The notes under the pieces were generated by a model. The model was not told the DNA's origin and made no database searches. It saw only the letters and a program-made list of their open reading frames with translations. A DNA stretch of 64,000 nucleotides from Bacteroidetes bacterium B1(2017) (lineage in GTDB: Bacteria > Bacteroidota > Bacteroidia > UKL13-3), in contig NKJG01000001.1 of the NCBI GenBank assembly GCA_002256395.1, positions 1,116,001 to 1,180,000 on the forward strand, given 5' to 3'. This document shows, one piece after another, positions 40,336 to 48,831 of the stretch (positions are counted from its first letter, which is position 1; the number at the start of each line of letters is the position of its first letter). The translations under genes and the position numbers were made by a program.

Positions 40336-41072
40336 GAGCCTGCAATTTTTCTTTGAATCATTGCCTCATACATGGCAATACCTGCGGCTACCGAAACATT
40401 TAAGGATGCCACGCCAAAGTCCATTGGGATTTTTCCTAGCTCACTGCACTTTTTAATAAGCTCAGGGCTGATACCTGTTTCTTCATTCCCCATAATAATA
40501 GCAAGAGGTCCGCTCAATTCAATTTGATCGAGATTGTTTTTTGCTTTTTCGGTACAGGCTAATGTTGTAAACCCGCATTGGTTCAGAAATTCAACAACTG
40601 TTTTTAAATGTTTTTCGCGACAAACAGGAATTTTAAGCAGCGCTCCTGCTGAGGTTTTAACGGCATCATCGTTTACCGGAGCCGAATCTGTTTGTGGAAT
40701 TACAATGGCGTGAACTCCTGCACAGAGGGCGGTTCGGGCAATTGCACCAAGATTACGAACATCTGTTAACCTATCTAAAACCATTATAAAGGGCGTTACA
40801 CCTTGCTCAAAAAGGCTTGGAACAATTTGTTCTATGCTATGGTAAGAGATTGGTGAAATATACCCTACAATACCTTGGTGGTTTTTTTCTTTAAAGGAAA
40901 AGAATTTCTCGCGAGGAACAAATTGCACAGGCACTTGCTGTTGGCGCGAAAGGCTTAAAATTTCTTCTATTTGTGGGTTTAGTAAACCTTTTTGAACTTG
41001 TATTTTAATTAGTTCGCTGCCTGCGCTAAAAGCTTCTTTAATAGCATGAACTCCATAAATAATTGTTTGACT
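40332..41072 (-). CDS. rlmB: 23S rRNA (guanosine(2251)-2'-O)-methyltransferase RlmB
   Basis: IYGVHAIKEAF; LDRLTDVRNLGAIARTALCAGVHAIVIP; IMGNEETGISPELIKKC; VASLNVSVAAGIAMYEA. Confidence 0.93.
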   Translation of the reverse strand, partial: SQTIIYGVHAIKEAFSAGSELIKIQVQKGLLNPQIEEILSLSRQQQVPVQFVPREKFFSFKEKNHQGIVGYISPISYHSIEQIVPSLFEQGVTPFIMVLDRLTDVRNLGAIARTALCAGVHAIVIPQTDSAPVNDDAVKTSAGALLKIPVCREKHLKTVVEFLNQCGFTTLACTEKAKNNLDQIELSGPLAIIMGNEETGISPELIKKCSELGKIPMDFGVASLNVSVAAGIAMYEAMIQRKIAGS

Positions 41073-41103
41073 CATAAGACGGTTAATAGGCTGCAAAGAA
41101 AAC

Positions 41104-41132
41104 AAAAAAGCTGCCCATTGAGCAGCTTTTTT
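41104..41132 (-). terminator. Intrinsic terminator downstream of the DUF2723 gene
   Basis: AAAAAAGCTGC-ccattga-GCAGCTTTTTT perfect 11-bp stem. Confidence 0.8.
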
Positions 41133-41155
41133 GTTTTAAATAAGAAACAGAGGAA

Positions 41156-44100
41156 TTATAATCCAGTTTGAACCGCATTAATTCGCTTCATAAAGTCGGC
41201 AGCAACCACATCTTGTTTGTTGGCTGCAACCACTTGTTGAATGTAATTCATGATTTGAATATTGTCTTCGATATCTGTTTTAACAGAAACACGTTTGCTC
41301 TTGAAGCCCATATAGTATTTGGCCTTATCTTCGTGAAGGTTCATTAGCTCTTTAGCCAATGCATTCCCTTTATCAACAGCACCTGCCATATAATATCCTT
41401 CTACAATACGCACCACAAACACATCGTATTGAACCTTATCATTAGGCATTACTTTTAAACAATAGTCTAAGGCTTTAATAGCAGAATCTTTTTTGTTTTC
41501 CATTACTAATTGTTCTGCTAAACGGAAGAAAATATTTCTGAAGTTTTTCGTTTGACGCAAGATGGTTTCATCAAGATACACCTCTTTTTCGGTCATATTA
41601 CCCCATTTAAATTTCTCCATTAAGTTCACATATAAGATATCAGAGTTAATTCTACCAGTTGTACCATCTCTTTGAACATTGCTTATCATAGGCACCAAAC
41701 GGTAGGTTAAACCTTCTAATTGGAAGTATGGCTGCAAGTTCATGTACACATCGGAACCGGTGGTAATAGCCCAATAGATAGGACGTGTATTGATGTTGCT
41801 AGCAATGATGTCTAATAACACTAAATCGGCTTTCATTAAATTGTTATTGCCAATTTCCCACTTAATACTATCTACCATGTACATAGCATCTTTAGGTTTA
41901 ACAACACCATTTTTTAGGCAAGCTTCTTTATCAATAATTAAGCTAAATCTCTTGGTAGGGTAGTAGCGTAGGGCTTCACCGCCATTGGTTTGAACCGTTC
42001 CCATTGGATCTTTATCATCATTCACAAAAGCCAACACATTTTTAAGTGGATAGAAATCGTTTTTGTTAATTCCGTATCTACGCTCTAATTCTGGGTTTTC
42101 GTAATATACCACGTAATCGCGAGTTCCTTGCTTGTATTGATCTGGACGCATGCTAAAATCAACAGGTTTGCTATCATAAGCAGAGCGTTTTAAACCGTCT
42201 GTATACCAATCTGTGTTTAATAAACTCATGTTAATTACACGCACGTCGCTTCTAATGTTTTCAACGTTTTGAGCATACCATAATGGGTAAGTATCGTTAT
42301 CACCATTGGTGAAAAGGATAGCATCTTTTTCACATGAATTTAAATAATCTTCAGCAAAATGAAGAGCAGTATAACGATTGCTACGGTTATGATCGTCCCA
42401 GTTTTGAGAACCCATAATAAACGGAACAGCAGCCAACGAAAGAACGGTAGCACCTGCAGCTGCAGTAGCTTTATTCATACGTTTACCTAACCAATCAATA
42501 ATAGCTAAAACGCCAAGTCCAATCCAAATAATAAAGGTTTGGTATGAACCAACGTAGGCGTAATCTCGCTCACGCGGCTGGTGCGCAGGGAAGTTCAAGT
42601 AAAGAATAATGAAAAACCCTGTGAATAAGAATAGGGTCATAACAACCGAAGCATCTTCTTTAGCTTTCTTGAAATGGTAGAACATACCAATTAAGCCAAG
42701 TATAAGTGGAAGGAAGAAATAGGTGTTATGGGCTTTATTCCCTTTCATGCTTTCTGGCATGGTGCTAAGTGGTCCTAGGCGCCACTCATCAATGAATTTA
42801 ATACCACTAATCCAGTTACCACGTGTAACATCTCCAAAACCTTGGTCGTCGTTTTGGCGACCAATAAAGTTCCAGAAGAAATAGCGCCAGTACATAAACC
42901 CTAATTGGTAGCTCAACATAAAGTCTATGTTTTTGCCCATGGTAGCTTTTCGGCCTTCAGGAATTTTTTCCCAATCGCGGTAAGCGTTTACGTAATCGGC
43001 TCTATCGGCCCACATACGAGGGAAAATAGTACAATCTTTAGGATCGTATACGCGTTCAATTTTTTGTCCAACTTCTTCGTATTTGCCATCTGCACCTTTC
43101 GCATATTGGTAAGCACCTTTTTTGTAATCAATTACTTTCGCATAGAAATACTGACCATACACCAAAGGATTTTCGCCGTATTGTTCGCGGTTTAAGTAGC
43201 TAAGTAAAGAGAAAGGTTGTTCTGGATCGTTCATATCAATTGGCGGGTTAGCCAATGAACGAATGATAATCATGGAGTAAGAAGAATAGCCAATAATTAC
43301 AAATGAGAAGCATAAAACCACCAAGTTTACAATATCCATGGCAGCTTTTTTATGGAAGATAAAGAAGTATAAGCAGCCAGTGATAAGCGCCCACATAAAC
43401 AAGCCCATTCCGCTAGCATTAATAATAAAGCTACTTACTACAAGTATACCATATGAACCAACAGCTATGTATAAGCTGTTTTTGCTTTGGGTATGTGTGT
43501 AATGAATGAAAGAGGCAATTAGGGTAATTAGTAAGAAAATTAGAATTAAAGCACCCGAGTTGAAGTTTAATCCTAACGAGTTTACTGCAAAATAATCTAG
43601 TTTAGTTGCTAAGCCAGGTAGGCCTGGGATCATACCAAACTGCACAATTCCAATAGCAAGGATAGCAATGAAAGAAGCGCCTAAAAAGCCGTTGCGACTT
43701 GGAGTATATTTTTTGAAGTAGTATACATACACAATGGCAGGTATAACCAATAAGTTTAACAAATGGACACCAATAGCCAAACCAATTAGGTAGGCAATAA
43801 GAACAAGCCATCTGTTTGAATGACGCTCGTTTGCCACGTTTTCCCATTTAAGAATACACCAAAAAGTTAAAGTAGTAAAGAAACTTGAAGAGGCATACAC
43901 CTCTGCTTCAACTGCCGAAAACCAGAATGTATCTGAGAAGTTTAAGGTTAAAGCACCAACGGCACCAGCACCCATAATGGCAATTGTTTGCCAGCTTTCA
44001 AGGGCTTCGCCAGATTTAGCAACTATTTTCTTTGCCAAATGCGTAATGGTCCAAAACATAAACATAACAGTAAGCGCACTGGTAACAGCCGAAACCATAT

Positions 44101-44335
44101 TTACCCAGAAGGCAACTTTACTTGGATCAGATGCCATGAGGCTAAACACGCGCCCAATCATAAGGAACAAGGGTGCTCCTGGCGGGTGACAAATTTGCAA
44201 ACGGTATGATGCAGAAATAAACTCACCACAATCCCAGAAGCTCACGGTTGGCTCTAGTGTAAGGGTGTAAGTTGCCAATGAGGCTGCAAAAAGTAACCAG
44301 CCTAGAACATTGTTAAATTGATTGTATTTACTCAT
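41156..44335 (-). CDS. DUF2723 (TMEM260-like) membrane glycosyltransferase-like protein
   Basis: YTLTLEPTVSFWDCGEFISASYRLQICHPPGAPLFLMIGR typical DUF2723 start; 1059 aa, multi-TM. Confidence 0.88.
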   Translation of the reverse strand: MSKYNQFNNVLGWLLFAASLATYTLTLEPTVSFWDCGEFISASYRLQICHPPGAPLFLMIGRVFSLMASDPSKVAFWVNMVSAVTSALTVMFMFWTITHLAKKIVAKSGEALESWQTIAIMGAGAVGALTLNFSDTFWFSAVEAEVYASSSFFTTLTFWCILKWENVANERHSNRWLVLIAYLIGLAIGVHLLNLLVIPAIVYVYYFKKYTPSRNGFLGASFIAILAIGIVQFGMIPGLPGLATKLDYFAVNSLGLNFNSGALILIFLLITLIASFIHYTHTQSKNSLYIAVGSYGILVVSSFIINASGMGLFMWALITGCLYFFIFHKKAAMDIVNLVVLCFSFVIIGYSSYSMIIIRSLANPPIDMNDPEQPFSLLSYLNREQYGENPLVYGQYFYAKVIDYKKGAYQYAKGADGKYEEVGQKIERVYDPKDCTIFPRMWADRADYVNAYRDWEKIPEGRKATMGKNIDFMLSYQLGFMYWRYFFWNFIGRQNDDQGFGDVTRGNWISGIKFIDEWRLGPLSTMPESMKGNKAHNTYFFLPLILGLIGMFYHFKKAKEDASVVMTLFLFTGFFIILYLNFPAHQPRERDYAYVGSYQTFIIWIGLGVLAIIDWLGKRMNKATAAAGATVLSLAAVPFIMGSQNWDDHNRSNRYTALHFAEDYLNSCEKDAILFTNGDNDTYPLWYAQNVENIRSDVRVINMSLLNTDWYTDGLKRSAYDSKPVDFSMRPDQYKQGTRDYVVYYENPELERRYGINKNDFYPLKNVLAFVNDDKDPMGTVQTNGGEALRYYPTKRFSLIIDKEACLKNGVVKPKDAMYMVDSIKWEIGNNNLMKADLVLLDIIASNINTRPIYWAITTGSDVYMNLQPYFQLEGLTYRLVPMISNVQRDGTTGRINSDILYVNLMEKFKWGNMTEKEVYLDETILRQTKNFRNIFFRLAEQLVMENKKDSAIKALDYCLKVMPNDKVQYDVFVVRIVEGYYMAGAVDKGNALAKELMNLHEDKAKYYMGFKSKRVSVKTDIEDNIQIMNYIQQVVAANKQDVVAADFMKRINAVQTGL

Positions 44336-44568
44336 TCTCTATCTATTTTTTGAGAGGTTAACGCTAATGGGCAAACATAAATGATTTTAGGAAACCAACA
44401 AACAACTATCTTATAAGAACTTTAAGAGAATATTAAGTTAATGGCCTAAAAACAAAAGAGACCGCCTCTAGAAAGAAGCAGTCCCTAATGTTTGCAAATG
44501 AAAAAGGACAACACCTTTTCAATATTTTTCTTGGGAAACTAGCAGAGGGTTTGAATTAATAAAGTGTT

Positions 44569-44587
44569 TTGGTTCGGGCCGAACCAA
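44569..44587. repeat. 19-nt perfect inverted repeat in intergenic DNA
   Basis: TTGGTTCGG-G-CCGAACCAA. Confidence 0.85.
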
Positions 44588-44872
44588 GAAAAGACAAGGC
44601 TTTTGGGCCATTGGGAAAAAATCCGTTGGGAAAGGAAGAGTAGAAATAAGAAACCTCGAATGAAGAATTGTCTTCATATTATTTGGTTTAGGGGTACACA
44701 AAAATAAAATCAAGAAGAGCAAGAAAAAAATGTTTATGCACCTAAAAAAAAGCTGATTGAATAGTGTTTAGGTCGGCATTTACCAATATTTATTCCGATA
44801 CAAAACGCAAAAAGGATAAAATATGGTGAAGTCTGCTTATTTTTGTGGCGCTTACAAAGGAGAAAAAGATTG

Positions 44873-46102
44873 GTGTCACACAAAGTAATTGTTATTGGAG
44901 GAGGCGCAGCAGGGTATTTTGCTGCCATTCATTGCGCACAAGCAAACAAGAACGCCGAGGTGATTTTGTTTGAAAAAAGTTCTAAGGTACTTCAAAAAGT
45001 AAAAGTATCGGGCGGAGGGAGATGTAATGTTACCCATTCGTGCTTTGATTTAAAACAACTTTCTTTATCCTACCCAAGAGGCGAGAAGCAATTAAAAAGT
45101 GCCTTTGCTAGGTTCAGCCCTAAAGACACCATTGAGTGGTTTGAAAGCAGAAAAGTTAAACTAAAGACCGAGAAAGATGGCAGAATGTTTCCTGTTTCGG
45201 ATGATTCGCAAAGCATTATTGATTGTTTAGAAAAGGAAATTAAGAAGAGCAAGGTTAGCATAAGACTAGAAACCAGCGTTAAAAAAATTATTCCTAATTT
45301 TCATGGCGGCTTTGAGTTGGTATTAGATTCGGGCGAAAAAGTTGTGTGTAGCAAAATTATTGTTGCTTCAGGTGGTAGCCCTAAAGAAGAAGGTTTGCAT
45401 TGGCTAAAAGAATTAGGTCATAGAATAGAAACACCTGTACCTTCTTTGTTTACTTTTAATATTCCAAATAACCCTATTATTGAATTGCAAGGCATTGCGG
45501 TGCCTAGTGCTAGGGTAAGAATTTTAAATACAAAATTAGAGTGTAATGGCCCTGTGCTTATTACTCATTGGGGTTTAAGCGGTCCAGCTATTTTAAGAAC
45601 ATCGTCGTTAGGAGCCAGAATATTGGCCGATAAAGACTATGAATTTGAGGTTCAACTTTCTTGGTTAGATAATAAAAAAGAAGATTCGGTACGCCAAGAA
45701 CTGTTTAATTTAAAGGCAGCAAATCCTGCCAAAAAGGTTGGCAATTTATTTCCATTTACCTTACCCAAAAGACTTAACTCGTTTTTATTGGCAAAAGCTG
45801 GTGTTGATGAAGATGCCAATTGGGGCGATGTAAGCAAAGAAATGGTGAACCAAGTTATTCAATGCTTGCTGTATGATACCTATTTAGTTAAAGGTAAAAC
45901 AACCTTTAAAGAAGAGTTTGTAACGTGTGGCGGTGTGAACCTAGACGATGTTGATTTTAAAAATATGGAAAGCAAGCGCATGCGAGGATTATTTTTTGCA
46001 GGCGAAGTGTTAGATATAGATGGAATAACTGGAGGCTTTAATTTTCAGGCAGCTTGGACTACGGGATTTATTGCTGGAAAAGCAGCAGCCGTTGAGCTTT
46101 AG
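44873..46102 (+). CDS. NAD(P)/FAD-dependent oxidoreductase (HI0933/YhiN/BaiN-like)
   Basis: VIVIGGGAAGYFAAIHCAQAN; VSGGGRCNVTHSC; GGFNFQAAWTTGFIAGKAAA; no ATG near the N-terminus, GTG (or TTG 44870) start after AAAGGAG assumed. Confidence 0.88.
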   Translation: MSHKVIVIGGGAAGYFAAIHCAQANKNAEVILFEKSSKVLQKVKVSGGGRCNVTHSCFDLKQLSLSYPRGEKQLKSAFARFSPKDTIEWFESRKVKLKTEKDGRMFPVSDDSQSIIDCLEKEIKKSKVSIRLETSVKKIIPNFHGGFELVLDSGEKVVCSKIIVASGGSPKEEGLHWLKELGHRIETPVPSLFTFNIPNNPIIELQGIAVPSARVRILNTKLECNGPVLITHWGLSGPAILRTSSLGARILADKDYEFEVQLSWLDNKKEDSVRQELFNLKAANPAKKVGNLFPFTLPKRLNSFLLAKAGVDEDANWGDVSKEMVNQVIQCLLYDTYLVKGKTTFKEEFVTCGGVNLDDVDFKNMESKRMRGLFFAGEVLDIDGITGGFNFQAAWTTGFIAGKAAAVEL

Positions 46103-46103
46103 C

Positions 46104-46598
46104 TTATAGAATACAGGCTATTTTCTTCTCAGATTTTAAGTAAGTAAGATACTCTTGCAGGGTTGTTTCTTGCTGGGTTCCAATTAAAAACTTTTTTCCA
46201 CTTTTAAGTTTAAGTTGCAAGCCTTTATTGCCCGAAACGGTATAGGCTTTTCCATTTGTTAAACTATAGCGCAAGCCCCAACCACCATATTCAAAAATAG
46301 GGTTATACGTGCGAATAAGTATTTCCTCTATTTCATCCCAACGAACATAATAATAAACGCGTTGGAAAGGGAAATAGCGAATGGTTATCCCGGTATCATC
46401 CATTCTAGTTTCTAGTTTAGCAAAAAAGAATAGGGCGCCTACGGCAGCCAAAATAAGTACCACCATCAACACTCCCCAAATACTCGCATTCGCTTCTCTT
46501 TGGTTCAGCATACCATACATAGCAAAGCTAACAGGAACAATAAAGAGGAGGCGCATCCACCATTTGTTAAAGGTTTGAACTTCGTAGTAATTTTGCAT
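46104..46598 (-). CDS. Hypothetical membrane protein with PH-like domain
   Basis: Two N-terminal TMs then 'DDTGITIRYFPFQRVYYYVRWDEIEEILIRTYNP...VSGNKGLQLKLKSGKKFLIGTQ'. Confidence 0.6.
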   Translation of the reverse strand: MQNYYEVQTFNKWWMRLLFIVPVSFAMYGMLNQREANASIWGVLMVVLILAAVGALFFFAKLETRMDDTGITIRYFPFQRVYYYVRWDEIEEILIRTYNPIFEYGGWGLRYSLTNGKAYTVSGNKGLQLKLKSGKKFLIGTQQETTLQEYLTYLKSEKKIACIL

Positions 46599-46668
46599 AT
46601 AGGAGAATGTTGAAGGATTTTATTACGTGTATTTGTGTATTGATATGGCAAAAATAGGTTTGTAGCCT

Positions 46669-46676
46669 TACATTTG
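46669..46676 (+). promoter_or_regulatory. Candidate -7 element of metG promoter
   Basis: TACATTTG matches TAnnTTTG, 10 nt before ATG 46687; no clear TTTG at -33 spacing. Confidence 0.4.
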
Positions 46677-46686
46677 CGTACCTTTT

Positions 46687-48789
46687 ATGAGCAACAAAAT
46701 AAAAAGATATTTAGTAACTGCCGCATTGCCTTACGCCAATGGTCCGGTGCATATTGGTCACCTAGCAGGATGTTATTTGCCAGCCGATATTTATGTACGT
46801 TATTTAAAAGCTATAGGCAAAGAAGTAGTATTTATTTGTGGTAGCGATGAGCATGGTGTACCTATTACCATTAAGGCAAAAAAGGAAGGCATTACACCTC
46901 AGCAAGTAGTTGATAAATATGATGGCATTATGAAAAATGCCTTTAAGGAGTTTGGCATTAACTTTTCGTATTATGGCCGAACCAGCTCTAAAACACACCA
47001 CGAAACCGCACAAGGATTTTTTAGAAACTTGTATGATAAAGGCGTTTTTAAAGAAGAAGTTACCAAACAATATTACGACGAAGAGGCCAAGCAATTTTTG
47101 GCAGATAGATATATTACAGGAACCTGCCCACGTTGCGGAAACCCTGGTGCTTACGGCGACCAATGCGAGAAATGTGGAACAGCATTGAGCCCTACAGATT
47201 TAATAAATCCAAAATCGGCCTTGAGTGGTGCAGTGCCTGTTTTAAAAGAAACTAAGAACTGGTTTTTGCCTATGGGCGAAATTCAACAAACACCCGCTTT
47301 TCAGGAGTACATTAAACGTTTCGAAGATTGGAAATCGAACATAAAAGGGCAATGCAATAGCTGGTTAACAGAAGGCCTTCAAAGCCGCGCCATGACAAGA
47401 GATTTGGATTGGGGAGTACCCGTACCGGTTGAAGGCGCTGATGGAAAAGTGTTATATGTTTGGTTTGATGCACCTATTGGTTATATAAGTGCAACAAAAG
47501 AATATTTAGCAGGAAACAATGAAAGCCTAAACGCGCTAAGTACAACAAATTGGCAAGATTGGTGGCAAAACGAAGAGACCAGTTTGGTTCATTTTATTGG
47601 TAAGGATAATATTGTTTTTCATGCCATTATTTTTCCAATGATGTTGCTTACCCATGGCCAATATATTTTGCCTAGTAATGTACCTGCCAATGAGTTTTTA
47701 AATTTAGAAGGAGATAAGATTTCTACTAGTAGAAACTGGGCTGTTTGGTTGCACGAGTATTTGGTAGATTTTCCGAACCGACAAGATGAATTACGCTATG
47801 TATTAACCAGCATTGCGCCAGAAACAAAGGATAGTGAGTTTACTTGGAAAGATTACCAAACACGTGTAAACAGTGAGTTGGTAAGCATCTTCGGTAATTT
47901 TGTGAACCGAGTTTTAGTTTTATGTGATAAGTATTATGCAGGTTTGGTTCCTACTGTAAATGCCGTTTTAAGCGACCCTAAATTAGTGGCAGCACAAGTT
48001 GCGTGTAAAGAATCTGTAGCTAAAAGTATTGCAGCTTTAAATGAAAATTTGCAAGCCATTAAATTACGTGATGCACAAGCCGAATTTATAAATATTGCCC
48101 GTGCTGGTAACAAATATTTAGCCGATACAGAGCCTTGGAAATTGGTAAAAACAGATGAAGAAAGTGTGAAACAAATTTTGTTTGATGCCCTTCAAATTTG
48201 CGCTAAACTAAGTGTGGCTGCACAACCCTTTTTGCCACATACTTCTGCTAATTTGGCAAACATGCTAAACGCGCAAGGCCTTGTTTGGAGCCAGTTAACA
48301 GACGCAGTGTTGGTTCAGCCCGGAACCCAATTGGGCAAGGCAGAAATATTGTATAAGCAGGTAGAAGACGAAGAAATAAACAAGCAATTACTGCGCTTAG
48401 AAGAAATTAAAAAGAGCAATAGTGAGCAAGCTCCTGTTACAAAAACTTTGAATGAAGTTAAGCCACATATTAGCTACGAAGATTTTGATAAATTAGACCT
48501 ACGAGTGGGTAAAGTAATTGAGGCAGAAAAAGTTCCTAAGGCAGATAAACTTTTAAAGCTTACCGTTGATTTGGGCTTTGAGCAACGTACTATTTTAAGT
48601 GGCATTGCCGAGTATTATAAGCCCGAAGAGCTCATCGGAAAATTGGTTACTGTAGTAGCAAATTTGGCCCCTCGCAAAATACGTGGAATTGAAAGCCAAG
48701 GTATGTTATTAATGGCTGGCAACGATTTTGGAAAACTGTATAGCGTTGGTCCAGAGCAAGAGATAGAGCCGGGAAGTGCTGTAAAATAA
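46687..48789 (+). CDS. metG: Methionine--tRNA ligase with C-terminal tRNA-binding domain
   Basis: ALPYANGPVHIGHLAGCYLPADIYVRY; CPRCGNPGAYGDQCEKCG; KISTSRNWAVW; C-term FDKLDLRVGKVIEAEKVPKADKLLKLTVDLG. Confidence 0.97.
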   Translation: MSNKIKRYLVTAALPYANGPVHIGHLAGCYLPADIYVRYLKAIGKEVVFICGSDEHGVPITIKAKKEGITPQQVVDKYDGIMKNAFKEFGINFSYYGRTSSKTHHETAQGFFRNLYDKGVFKEEVTKQYYDEEAKQFLADRYITGTCPRCGNPGAYGDQCEKCGTALSPTDLINPKSALSGAVPVLKETKNWFLPMGEIQQTPAFQEYIKRFEDWKSNIKGQCNSWLTEGLQSRAMTRDLDWGVPVPVEGADGKVLYVWFDAPIGYISATKEYLAGNNESLNALSTTNWQDWWQNEETSLVHFIGKDNIVFHAIIFPMMLLTHGQYILPSNVPANEFLNLEGDKISTSRNWAVWLHEYLVDFPNRQDELRYVLTSIAPETKDSEFTWKDYQTRVNSELVSIFGNFVNRVLVLCDKYYAGLVPTVNAVLSDPKLVAAQVACKESVAKSIAALNENLQAIKLRDAQAEFINIARAGNKYLADTEPWKLVKTDEESVKQILFDALQICAKLSVAAQPFLPHTSANLANMLNAQGLVWSQLTDAVLVQPGTQLGKAEILYKQVEDEEINKQLLRLEEIKKSNSEQAPVTKTLNEVKPHISYEDFDKLDLRVGKVIEAEKVPKADKLLKLTVDLGFEQRTILSGIAEYYKPEELIGKLVTVVANLAPRKIRGIESQGMLLMAGNDFGKLYSVGPEQEIEPGSAVK

Positions 48790-48793
48790 TGCT

Positions 48794-48831
48794 AAAATTG
48801 TTTTGCAGTATTAATGCTGCAAAACAATTTT
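48794..48831. terminator. Bidirectional terminator shared by convergent genes
   Basis: Perfect 15-bp stem AAAATTGTTTTGCAG-tattaatg-CTGCAAAACAATTTT. Confidence 0.85.

Noticed and set aside
44519-44928. Minus-strand ORFs 44519-44722 and 44734-44928
   Set aside because: Low-complexity, no domain; the second overlaps the HI0933-like gene start antisense.
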